From positions 496,001-560,000 of the forward strand of contig NZ_LRDB01000050.1 of assembly GCF_001592935.1 (NCBI RefSeq): a stretch of 64,000 nt of DNA. The letters run 5' to 3'. Every line of letters starts with the position of its first letter. Position 1 is the first letter of the stretch. A model generated the notes under the pieces. The model saw nothing but the letters and a program-made list of their open reading frames with translations. It made no database searches and was not told the DNA's origin. Origin of the DNA: Roseivirga echinicomitans. GTDB lineage: Bacteria; Bacteroidota; Bacteroidia; Cytophagales; Cyclobacteriaceae. The position numbers and the translations under genes are program-made. This document shows positions 41,528 to 49,000 of this stretch, in pieces.

Positions 41528-42855
41528 GGTATAAGTACTTTCGATTAAACGTAGTACTGCGAATTCTGGCCTTGCTGGTCTTGGGCTATTCAGGCTTCTA
41601 TATTCTTACCCAAACCCATTTTTGGCTGGTTTCTTTTTGGCTTTTTCTTGCGCTAGTGATTGTCCTCATCAGCCTTATCCGTTACGTAGAACGCTCTAAT
41701 CGAGATTTAACTTACTTTCTCCTATCCATCAAACAAAATGATTTCAGTAATTCATTCCCCTATAAAAAAACTGATGAACTGAATTACGCTTTTCATGAAA
41801 TCAATCAGGTGATGAAAAACCTGAGGAATGAAAAGGCTTCGAACTACATCTACCTGCAAACCGTGGTAGAGCATGTTCGGGTAGCGGTGCTTTGTTTTGA
41901 TGAAGACGATAAGGTGGCACTTTCAAACAAAGCCGCAAAAGAACTTTTCCAGAAGGATCACATCAGTTCACTCGCTTCTTTGGCAAAAGTATCTGAAGAG
42001 GTTGCTAGCAAAGTAGAACAGCTTAAATCGGGTGAAAGAGAACTGGTGAAGGTGAAGGTTGGAGGAACACTTCTTAATCTTTCTGTACAGGTCACCACCT
42101 TTAAACTTCAGGATAAAGGCTACAAGTTGGTGTCATTTCAAGACATTAAGAGCGAACTGGAGGAAAAGGAAATAGAATCGTGGCAACGCCTTATTCGTGT
42201 GCTTACGCATGAAATCAAGAATTCTGTAATCCCCATTTCTACACTTTCAGAAGTAATTCTTCAGGTATTTAAAAAGGAAGTTCAGGCCAAGAGCAGCAAC
42301 AAAACGGAAGTAGAAGCTTATCAGGATATTGTGGGTGGACTGGAAACCATTGAAGCCCGCAGCAAGGGTTTGGCTCATTTTGTTAATACTTATGATCAGC
42401 TCACTAAAGTATCTAAGCCTGAGTTCAGTACTGTGCAGCTGCTCCCCTTGGTCATGCGAATTGAAAACTTATTCAAACCTGACTTAGAAGCCGCCAATAT
42501 CGATTTTAAGATAGAAGTAAATTCAAGCATTGAGATTAATGCCGACCCCAACCTTTTGGATCAAGTGTTGATCAACCTGGTGAAAAATGCCATTGAGGCA
42601 ATTAAGGATCAGCCTTATAAATCCATTCAGTTGAGCACTCGAATTGAACAGGACAAAGTAATTCTGTCCATTCGTGATAATGGCCCAGGCATTCCAGATG
42701 AGGTTTTGGAGAATATTTTTGTGCCCTTCTACACCACAAAGCAAAGCGGCTCAGGCATTGGGCTTTCTCTTTCCCGTCAGATTATGGGCTTACACAAAGG
42801 CAGTATTGCGGTTAAATCAGGCAACGAAGGAACTAGCTTTGAGTTGATTTTTTGA
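41524..42855 (+). CDS. Membrane histidine kinase of the sigma-54 two-component system
   Basis: 443 residues. Two membrane helices close to the N terminus (~10-28 and 33-53) with almost no periplasmic loop, then a linker helix, a PAS-like region ~105-210 (VRVAVLCFDEDDKVALSNKAAKELF), HisKA with His229 (LTHEIKNSVIPIS), and HATPase_c ~330-443 (N box NLVKNAIEAI, DNGPGIPDE, FYTTKQSGSGIGLSLSRQI). The lack of an external sensor domain suggests signal input in the membrane or through the small exported protein encoded just before. It phosphorylates the regulator at 39525. Confidence 0.93.
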   Translation: MRYKYFRLNVVLRILALLVLGYSGFYILTQTHFWLVSFWLFLALVIVLISLIRYVERSNRDLTYFLLSIKQNDFSNSFPYKKTDELNYAFHEINQVMKNLRNEKASNYIYLQTVVEHVRVAVLCFDEDDKVALSNKAAKELFQKDHISSLASLAKVSEEVASKVEQLKSGERELVKVKVGGTLLNLSVQVTTFKLQDKGYKLVSFQDIKSELEEKEIESWQRLIRVLTHEIKNSVIPISTLSEVILQVFKKEVQAKSSNKTEVEAYQDIVGGLETIEARSKGLAHFVNTYDQLTKVSKPEFSTVQLLPLVMRIENLFKPDLEAANIDFKIEVNSSIEINADPNLLDQVLINLVKNAIEAIKDQPYKSIQLSTRIEQDKVILSIRDNGPGIPDEVLENIFVPFYTTKQSGSGIGLSLSRQIMGLHKGSIAVKSGNEGTSFELIF

Positions 42856-42916
42856 GGCTGGTAATCTGTTACATTTTTCAGGACGAGACAGAGCAATCCT
42901 AAAATCATTCAGGTAT

Positions 42917-42949
42917 AAAAAAAGGCAACCGTTTTCACAGTTGCCCTTT
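42917..42949 (-). terminator. Terminator of the M19 peptidase gene (possibly bidirectional)
   Basis: GGCAAC (42924-42929) pairs with GTTGCC (42940-42945), with AAA/TTT outside. On the minus strand a run of seven T follows. The kinase gene converges from the left and may use it too. Confidence 0.7.
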
Positions 42950-42973
42950 ACAATTATAAACCAAAAATGATTC

Positions 42974-44287
42974 TTATTTTCCTTGAATCTGCTTAGCTAC
43001 AGCTTGTACTTCGTCTAAAACGCGAAGTAAGTTACCGCTCCAAAGCATTCCAATTTGTTCTTCAGTATAGCCTCTACGTACCAATTCTAAAGTTACATTG
43101 AAGGTTTCTTCAGCGCCATTCCAGCCTTCAACTCCTCCGCCACCATCAAAATCAGAGCTAATACCAACATGCTCTAAACCTATTTTTTTCACTAGGTAAT
43201 CGATGTGATCAGCGAAATCAGAAACATTTACGGCAGGTGCTGCTGTTCTTGCTTCCTTGTCAATCGCATCTCCATGCTTTTCTCTAAAATCAGCCAATGC
43301 AGTCATGTATGCCTCTCTTGCCTCGGCATCCATTCCTCTCATTTCAGATCTATCCTTCACTTCAAAGCCATTCTCTTCAGCTATTCTGGCTGTTACTTCT
43401 CCGACTTTTGCGCTGCTGGCGTTGTTTTTATCAGTGTTTACATAGCTTTTGAAAGCCACTGTCTGAATTACACCGCCATTTTCTTTCAACATCATCAATT
43501 GCTCATCGTCAAGGTTACGGCTTACATCGTTCATCGCTCTAGCAGATGAATGTGAAGCAATTACAGGTGCCTTTGAAAGCTTCATCATTTCCATGTTCGC
43601 TACTTTAGAAGGATGCGAAAGGTCAATCATGATTCCCCATTTGTTCATTTCTGCAATTACTTCACGACCTAAATCGCTCAAGCCATTGTGTAACCAAACG
43701 CTATCGCGCTCACCTGTGTTAGAGTCGCTCAATTGGCTGTGGCCGTTGTGTGCCAAAGACATATAACGCGCGCCTCTGTCGTAGAATTCTTTTACTCTAG
43801 AAATGTCGGTTCCGATAGGGTAACCGTTTTCTACACCAATCATGGCCACTTTTCTTCCAGAAGCAACAATGCTTCGTACATCGTCAGAAGTAAGTGCCAA
43901 GCCAATTTTATCTGGCGCAATTTCTTCTGTCAGTCTGTGAATGGCCTTGAACTTGTCATCGGCATTTTCATAGGCTCTATCATAACCTTCTTCGGTTAAG
44001 TCACCTTGGCCAGTATATACCACCAACCAAGCCACGTCTAAGCCACCTTCTTCCATCTTAGGAATGTTTACTTGAGTGGAAAGGCGTTGGGTGTAATTCT
44101 TCTCTGCGGTAAAGTTGGAAGTATTAATGTCATCGTGCGTATCAAGTGTAATCACACGCTCGTGAATTCCTCTCGCATATTCGGTTAGTTCGGCTTCGGT
44201 CATATCTCCTACCTCTTTTTGTTTAGGCTCACAGGCAACGAGTACAAAAAATGCTGCGAGGAGTAATGGTTTCCATTGTTTTTTCAT
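42974..44287 (-). CDS. Membrane (renal-type) dipeptidase, peptidase family M19, lipoprotein
   Basis: 437 residues. Lipoprotein signal MKKQWKPLLLAAFFVLVAC with lipobox Cys at 19. M19 zinc-hydrolase motifs: TLDTHDDIN (HxD type, second His replaced by Asp-Asp context), MIGVENGYPIG (bridging Glu), YMSLAHNGHSQLSDS, MIDLSHPSK, VIASHSSARAM, and HVGISSDFDGGGG. It likely cleaves dipeptides with L- or D-residues at the outer face of a membrane. It is a single gene with its own terminator. Confidence 0.92.
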   Translation of the reverse strand: MKKQWKPLLLAAFFVLVACEPKQKEVGDMTEAELTEYARGIHERVITLDTHDDINTSNFTAEKNYTQRLSTQVNIPKMEEGGLDVAWLVVYTGQGDLTEEGYDRAYENADDKFKAIHRLTEEIAPDKIGLALTSDDVRSIVASGRKVAMIGVENGYPIGTDISRVKEFYDRGARYMSLAHNGHSQLSDSNTGERDSVWLHNGLSDLGREVIAEMNKWGIMIDLSHPSKVANMEMMKLSKAPVIASHSSARAMNDVSRNLDDEQLMMLKENGGVIQTVAFKSYVNTDKNNASSAKVGEVTARIAEENGFEVKDRSEMRGMDAEAREAYMTALADFREKHGDAIDKEARTAAPAVNVSDFADHIDYLVKKIGLEHVGISSDFDGGGGVEGWNGAEETFNVTLELVRRGYTEEQIGMLWSGNLLRVLDEVQAVAKQIQGK

Positions 44288-44436
44288 AATTGATATTTAA
44301 GGTCTAGTACTAAACTAGATGATTTCTACTGCCTTATGAAGCGAAATGATTTGAGTGGCAGAAGATCAACAAATTTCGGTGAGATTAGCCCTTCTAAATA
44401 GTTTGGAAAATTGGCTTAGCTGTTATTGCTTAATAG

Positions 44437-44459
44437 GGTCGCAGCGAGACGCTACGACC
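44437..44459. repeat. REP-like palindrome (GGTCGCAGCG / CGCTACGACC)
   Basis: A 10-bp arm pair with one C/T difference around an AGA loop, in the non-coding gap 44288-44583 that otherwise shows no gene I can support. The form is that of dispersed palindromes in many bacterial genomes; only one copy was noticed here. Confidence 0.55.
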
Positions 44460-44583
44460 AGCATCAGGCAAGCGTCAGAGCAGCAAAAAATTCTATTGGC
44501 AGTAGATTTTATCCGCTTAATGGATTTTAGCGTCTCCTTAGCTAAAAGCGAGTACCTTTATCCTAAACCCTATACACAAGCAT

Positions 44584-44979
44584 ATGAACACAAAAATACT
44601 CATGATGATCACTGCCCTATTTTTAGGCCTTATAGGAGTCACACTTGCTTTTATGCCGCAAGAGGTTGCTGTCTTTTTAAATATGGGTTCAGACCAATAC
44701 ACGGAACTTGCCACGCAATTATTGGGTGCCCTTTACCTTGGTTTTGCCATGCTGAACTGGATGGCGAAGGATAATTTAATGGGTGGAATTTACGGCAAAC
44801 CCGTAGCCATGGGCAATCTTATGCACTTTGTAGTAGGCGCCTTTGCCTTACTCAAAATGCTTTCCACCATTACCATGCATTGGGAATATATGGTAGGTTT
44901 CACTGTGCTTTATATAGTTTTCGCACTGAGCTTTATCTTTCTGTTTGTGAACCACCCGAAGGAGAAGACTGAGAATTAA
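44584..44979 (+). CDS. Four-helix integral membrane protein of unknown function
   Basis: 131 residues. Four hydrophobic helices: ~4-22 (ILMMITALFLGLIGVTLAF), ~44-60, ~76-95 and ~102-122. The layout resembles small DUF4345-type membrane proteins, but I am not certain of the family. It is followed closely by the TonB-like protein gene, possibly co-transcribed. Confidence 0.7.
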   Translation: MNTKILMMITALFLGLIGVTLAFMPQEVAVFLNMGSDQYTELATQLLGALYLGFAMLNWMAKDNLMGGIYGKPVAMGNLMHFVVGAFALLKMLSTITMHWEYMVGFTVLYIVFALSFIFLFVNHPKEKTEN

Positions 44980-45020
44980 TTAATCATTTGGATGGATATA
45001 GACTTTTAATATATTTAATC

Positions 45021-45437
45021 ATGAGAATTCTAGTCGTCCTTTTATTACTAAGTACTCCCTTTTTTCAACTTCGTAGCCAAGATTACATAAAGGCTGATTT
45101 TGAGCCGGTAATATCCTCCCCTGTCCCTAATATGGTCTTTCCGAAGTTCAAAGGTGGAAAAAAAGCACTTGACCAATACTTGAGGGACAATGTAATTGTC
45201 CCTGATTCACTTCAAAAAATTAATAATGAGGGTGTAATTGTAATGAGCTATAGGGTCAATACAAATGGCCAAATTACTGAAGTGACCACAGATAAAATCA
45301 ACACCACTTTAAGCGAGTCTTTCCACAAATTAGTTCTAGACGTTATGAAAAAAGCTGGCCCTTGGCAGCCAGGTTTAAAAAATGGCAAACCTTTTAATGC
45401 GAAGTTAGAAATCAGTTTCAAGTTCAACACGAAATAG
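45021..45437 (+). CDS. Exported TonB-C-terminal-domain protein
   Basis: 138 residues from the ATG at 45021, which opens the signal peptide MRILVVLLLLSTPFFQLRSQ; an earlier in-frame ATG at 44988 adds 11 residues ahead of it. The mature protein is one TonB-C-like domain: VFPKFKGGKKALDQYLRDNV, VPDSLQKINNEGVIVMSYRVN, and ESFHKLVLDVMKKAGPWQPG followed by KPFNAKLEISFKF. It has no proline-rich spacer or membrane anchor, so it is a free periplasmic relative rather than an energy transducer. Its role is unknown. Confidence 0.75.
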   Translation: MRILVVLLLLSTPFFQLRSQDYIKADFEPVISSPVPNMVFPKFKGGKKALDQYLRDNVIVPDSLQKINNEGVIVMSYRVNTNGQITEVTTDKINTTLSESFHKLVLDVMKKAGPWQPGLKNGKPFNAKLEISFKFNTK

Positions 45438-45444
45438 GAATCCC

Positions 45445-45585
45445 TTACTTGTTAGTCGTTTCGTCTAATTCTTGTTCTGCTCCTATTAAGATATCCTTGA
45501 TCTTGAGTAAAATCGCTTCATCTTCAAGTTCACAGATTGCCTTTATCAACTTTAGCTTTAGCTCATTTAATTCTTGCTCTCCCAT
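45445..45585 (-). CDS. 46-residue helical protein, third gene of the toxin-antitoxin locus
   Basis: Its ATG shares one base with the toxin's TAA stop (TAATG at 45587-45583), the classic arrangement for translational re-initiation. The product (MGEQELNELKLKLIKAICEL... then DEAILLKIKDIL) is an acidic, leucine-rich helix pair resembling the short helical antitoxin-like proteins common beside ParE/RelE toxins in Bacteroidota. It stops eight bases from the convergent TonB-like gene. It could be a second antitoxin or chaperone-like component. Confidence 0.6.
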   Translation of the reverse strand: MGEQELNELKLKLIKAICELEDEAILLKIKDILIGAEQELDETTNK

Positions 45586-45938
45586 TATTGATTGCGTTTT
45601 GGTAGTTGTAGGTTGTCCTTTTCGGTTGGGAAAAAATCCGTTATGTAAACCGTAAATGACGGTTGATCAATATAGTAAATCACTTTAACATCTGTACGTG
45701 AGGTTCGCGTGTACAATATGTAGCGGTACCCTTGTGAACGATTAGCTAATTTACTTTCTAGTGTTCCCCTTTCTGGATGGTGGTGCAGTTTATTGGCTGT
45801 ATCTCTTAATTCATCAGCTATCTGTTCGGCCCTTTCACGCGGATAGTTATCGTAGAGATAATCAAGAATCTCATAAAACCTGACCTCTGCCTGGTCAGTA
45901 ATAATTACTTGGAACTTGCTCTCTTCTGTATTTTCCAA
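45585..45938 (-). CDS. ParE/RelE-superfamily toxin
   Basis: 117 residues. RelE/ParE fold features: VIITDQAEVRFYEILDYLYDN at the N terminus, ERAEQIADELRDTANKLHHHPERGT, GYRYILYTRTSRTDVKVIYYID, and FTVYITDFFPT at the end. The family either cleaves mRNA at the ribosome (RelE) or poisons DNA gyrase (ParE), and this sequence does not decide which. The first 34 bases overlap the antitoxin gene, so it is coupled to it, and its stop overlaps the start of a small third gene. Confidence 0.85.
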   Translation of the reverse strand: MENTEESKFQVIITDQAEVRFYEILDYLYDNYPRERAEQIADELRDTANKLHHHPERGTLESKLANRSQGYRYILYTRTSRTDVKVIYYIDQPSFTVYITDFFPTEKDNLQLPKRNQ

Positions 45939-46132
45939 TTTTCGTAGTTGGTGTTGAACTGATCAAAACTTTTAACCTTCCCAGAAGCAATATCCTGTTC
46001 TGAAGTCTCCGCTCGACTCTCCATTTCTTCACTGGCTATCATTTCCTTGATGTAGTTCAACACCCTGTCCTGCTGGTCTTTTTCCAACCTGAGTAAGTGA
46101 CTCATCAACTCTTTGTCTATAGCTTTCTCCAT
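45905..46132 (-). CDS. Antitoxin partner of the ParE/RelE-type toxin
   Basis: 75 residues, acidic N-terminal helices (DKELMSHLLRLEKDQQDRVLNYIKEMIA) and a flexible C-terminal tail (KSFDQFNTNYENWKIQKRASSK) of the kind that wraps the toxin. No obvious DNA-binding fold can be named; the family is of the short Bacteroidota addiction-module type. It overlaps the toxin gene by 34 bases. The 277-base upstream gap contains a palindrome at 46254-46270 that could be an operator. Confidence 0.75.
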   Translation of the reverse strand: MEKAIDKELMSHLLRLEKDQQDRVLNYIKEMIASEEMESRAETSEQDIASGKVKSFDQFNTNYENWKIQKRASSK

Positions 46133-46253
46133 GACTATGATTCTAACGTTTGATATAAAGTTAACGATTTATACAATTATTGTTGCTGGTTTTGGGAAAG
46201 TACCGAGTTACAAGTAGCAATGCGAGTCGGTCTTTATTCTCCAATACTAAACA

Positions 46254-46270
46254 ATGCACTTCAAGTGCAT
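46254..46270. promoter_or_regulatory. Palindrome upstream of the toxin-antitoxin operon
   Basis: ATGCACTTCAAGTGCAT is a perfect 8+1+8 palindrome 122 bases before the antitoxin ATG. It may be an operator for the toxin-antitoxin complex or only a hairpin; no T-run in either direction fits a terminator well. Confidence 0.35.
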
Positions 46271-46340
46271 CATAAAAAAGGTACTCGCCAAAGGCAAGGT
46301 GATCAATTAAATTTCTCCCACAAGTTATTCATTCAAACTA

Positions 46341-46379
46341 AAAAAACCAGCCTTCCCTACATTCGGGAAAACTGGTTTT
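46341..46379 (-). terminator. Terminator of the alaS-gatB-TlpA operon
   Basis: AAAACCAG-CC-TTCCC (46343-46357) pairs with GGGAA-AA-CTGGTTTT (46365-46379) around a short loop. On the minus strand the stem is followed by a T-run, 30 bases after the TlpA-like gene's stop. Confidence 0.8.
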
Positions 46380-46409
46380 GATGTTTTCTTCTAATAAGAG
46401 AAAAAGTAT

Positions 46410-47528
46410 TTACTCAAATATGCTCGCAAGCTTATTTTGGAGTGCTTTACCTCTTAGGTTTTTGCCAATCACGCGGCCTTCAGGGTCTAACAGCAATGCA
46501 AAAGGAATCGCATTCACTTTGTAGGTCATGGCTGCAGCCGACTGAAAGTACTTAAGGTCAGAAACGTGCGAAGGCCAGATCAAACCGTCTTGAGCAATGG
46601 CATCCACCCACTTGTCTCTGGTTCTGTCTAAGGACACGCCAAATACCTCAAATCCATCTTTGTTGTACTTGTTGTACATGGCCACCACATTTGGATTTTC
46701 CTTGCGGCAAGGGCCACACCAGCCTGCCCAGAAATCGAGCAGAACGTACTTTCCTCTCAAGTCTGAAAGGTTAATTACTTTACCATCGGGAGTAGGTAAA
46801 GAAATTTCAGGGGCTACATCCCCCATTTGTACTGCAGGCTTAAAGTAAGCCAAGTTGCCAACAAACATTTCTACCTGACTTGAGTTTGGCAATTCCTTTT
46901 GTAGTTTCTGACCTAGGCTATCTAAAAACTGATATTCTTGAGATTTATCAGGAAAATAATCGGTCACCATTAAAGGCACAATAGATTTGTTCATTTTCCA
47001 AGCCATGGCTTTAAGCTTCTTCACCTTACCAGCTTCTAAAGCAGTTCCTTCTTCTACAAGCTCTTCCATTTTAAGATTATCACCCGACTGCTGTGCTTTG
47101 CTATAACGCTCGTTAAAATCACGTACTACATAAGAATACTCTTCCATAAAGTCCTGCACCTGAGCAAGGTGTTTTAGGTCTTCAGATCCTTTGGCTTCAA
47201 TCATTTGTCCACCTTGGCCATCGGCAGTAATGGTAATATCTTCTTTGTCTAACACTAGAATTTCAAACTGCTGGCCATACACATTGATGCGGTAAAAACC
47301 TGGTTCAGTTACTTCGGTCTCTATTTCGAAATTGCCGTCAGTATCTGCATTGACCGTTTTTACGGGCACCACCTGACCTACTTCAAACTTCTCCAAAATG
47401 ATTTCTCCTTGCGGAATCGGGTTTTTGATCACACCTGAAACCCTGACCATTCCGTCATTTTTGGAAGCAGAGCAAGCACTGATGATCAATAACACCAATA
47501 CAATCGCAATATTTTTCTTCAATGTCAT
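46410..47528 (-). CDS. TlpA-like thiol-disulfide oxidoreductase lipoprotein with DUF4369 domain
   Basis: 372 residues. Lipoprotein signal MTLKKNIAIVLVLLIISAC (lipobox Cys 19). The N-terminal DUF4369-like beta domain spans ~28-120 (GVIKNPIPQGEIILEKF and FYRINVYGQQFEILVL), then comes a helical middle and a thioredoxin domain ~232-372 with the WCGPC redox pair in FWAGWCGPCRKENP. It works outside the cytoplasm in reducing or isomerising disulfides, for example in cytochrome maturation. It starts two bases after the gatB stop, so it is at the end of the alaS-gatB transcript. Confidence 0.92.
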   Translation of the reverse strand: MTLKKNIAIVLVLLIISACSASKNDGMVRVSGVIKNPIPQGEIILEKFEVGQVVPVKTVNADTDGNFEIETEVTEPGFYRINVYGQQFEILVLDKEDITITADGQGGQMIEAKGSEDLKHLAQVQDFMEEYSYVVRDFNERYSKAQQSGDNLKMEELVEEGTALEAGKVKKLKAMAWKMNKSIVPLMVTDYFPDKSQEYQFLDSLGQKLQKELPNSSQVEMFVGNLAYFKPAVQMGDVAPEISLPTPDGKVINLSDLRGKYVLLDFWAGWCGPCRKENPNVVAMYNKYNKDGFEVFGVSLDRTRDKWVDAIAQDGLIWPSHVSDLKYFQSAAAMTYKVNAIPFALLLDPEGRVIGKNLRGKALQNKLASIFE

Positions 47529-47530
47529 AC

Positions 47531-49000
47531 CTATGAAAGTTCTTTTTCTATCAATCGTTTTAACTTCTTTGGATCGGCCTTGCCCCCACTTTTCTTCATT
47601 ACTTCGCCCATAAAGAGCCCAAGCAGACCTTTCTTACCACTTTGGTAAGCCTTTACCTTGTCGGGCAAAGTTAGTAAGACTTCTTTGATCAAGTCTAACA
47701 GCTCATCACTATCAGCCACCATCAACAAATCAAGTGACTGGGCTAGTTCCATAGCCGTGGCTTCTTCTTCTAAAAGCTTCGGCAATATACGCTGAGAGGC
47801 AATAGAAAAGCTTACTTGGTTACTTTCCACTAAATTAATCAAGCCACTAAGTCGCTCAACCGTCAAATTGGTTTGGGAAAGTTCAATTCCTTTTTCGTTC
47901 AACAGTCCTTTTATTGGGCCACTAATCCAGTTGGCAGCCGCCTTATACGCTAGGTTTCCATTGCATAACGCGTCAAAGTAGTAAGCGGTTTCAGCTTCTT
48001 CCGTAAGCAAAAGCACATCGTAGGCTGCCAAACCATAAACTTCTGTAAACTTTGTTCTAAGTACAGAAGGAAGGACGGGCATTTCTGAGGCGATCTCCTC
48101 TAGAATCTCCTTTGTGATAATCGCTGGGGCTAAATCAGGGCAAGGAAAGTAACGATAATCGTTCATGGTTTCCTTAAAGCGCATTCCAGCCGTAGTTCCT
48201 GAAACTGGGTCGAAGGTTCTGGTTTCTACCGCAATCGCTTCGCCTTTTAAAGCCATTTTCAATTGCCTTTCCAGCTCGTGGTCAATGGCGCGTTTTACGT
48301 TACTAATGGAGTTCATGTTCTTGACTTCCACTTTTTCACCTAATTCCTTAGCGTCAAGTCGCATGATAGAAATGTTCGCATCGCAGCGCAATTCTCCATC
48401 TTCCATGTTTCCAGAACTGATGTTGAGGTAACGCACCAAACGCCTGATTTCCTGAAGACAAGCCGCAGCTTCCTCAGAAAGGCTCATATCGGGATCAGTC
48501 ACTATTTCAATGAGTGGTGTGCCTGCTCGGTTCAAGTCGATTAGTGTGTCTGGGCCTTCATCATGAATGGATTTCCCCGCATCATCCTCCAAATGAATAT
48601 GGTGCAATTGCACAAATTGTTTGGCCAATTGCTCCCCGAACAACTCAATCTTCCCTCCTACACAAATGGGCGTTTTATCTTGGGTAGTCTGAAAACCCTT
48701 CGGGGAATCTGGATAGAAGTAATGCTTTCGGGCGAAGTGATTCACTTCCGTAATTTGAGACTGGCAAGCCAAGCCCATCTTAATCGCCTTTTCTAAAACG
48801 GCCTCGTTCAACACAGGCAAAGTACCTGGGTGTGCCAAAGAAACCACGCTCACATGCTTGTTCGGTTCAGCGCCAAAGTCATTTGGGTCGGAAGAAAAAA
48901 TCTTCGATTTTGTATTCAACTGAACATGAACCTCAAGCCCTATAACCGACTTATAACCTGATTGATATAGTTTCTCTTGAATACTACTCAAGACCGGCAA
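47531..49000 (-). CDS. gatB: Aspartyl/glutamyl-tRNA amidotransferase subunit B
   Basis: 489 residues, full length. It activates Glu-tRNAGln/Asp-tRNAAsn within GatCAB so that the ammonia from GatA can amidate it. Motifs: VIGLEVHVQLNTKSKIFS, RKHYFYPDSPKGFQ, DLNRAGTPLIEIVTDPD, MEDGELRCDANIS, EVKNMNSISNVKRAI, and the C-terminal YqeY-like tail. Its start overlaps the alaS end by 17 bases, so translation is coupled. gatA and gatC are not nearby. Confidence 0.97.
   Translation of the reverse strand: MPVLSSIQEKLYQSGYKSVIGLEVHVQLNTKSKIFSSDPNDFGAEPNKHVSVVSLAHPGTLPVLNEAVLEKAIKMGLACQSQITEVNHFARKHYFYPDSPKGFQTTQDKTPICVGGKIELFGEQLAKQFVQLHHIHLEDDAGKSIHDEGPDTLIDLNRAGTPLIEIVTDPDMSLSEEAAACLQEIRRLVRYLNISSGNMEDGELRCDANISIMRLDAKELGEKVEVKNMNSISNVKRAIDHELERQLKMALKGEAIAVETRTFDPVSGTTAGMRFKETMNDYRYFPCPDLAPAIITKEILEEIASEMPVLPSVLRTKFTEVYGLAAYDVLLLTEEAETAYYFDALCNGNLAYKAAANWISGPIKGLLNEKGIELSQTNLTVERLSGLINLVESNQVSFSIASQRILPKLLEEEATAMELAQSLDLLMVADSDELLDLIKEVLLTLPDKVKAYQSGKKGLLGLFMGEVMKKSGGKADPKKLKRLIEKELS

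Noticed and set aside
44355-44774. 139-residue plus-strand reading frame
   Set aside because: It overlaps the better membrane-protein gene at 44584 in another frame and its translation is low in structure and family likeness.
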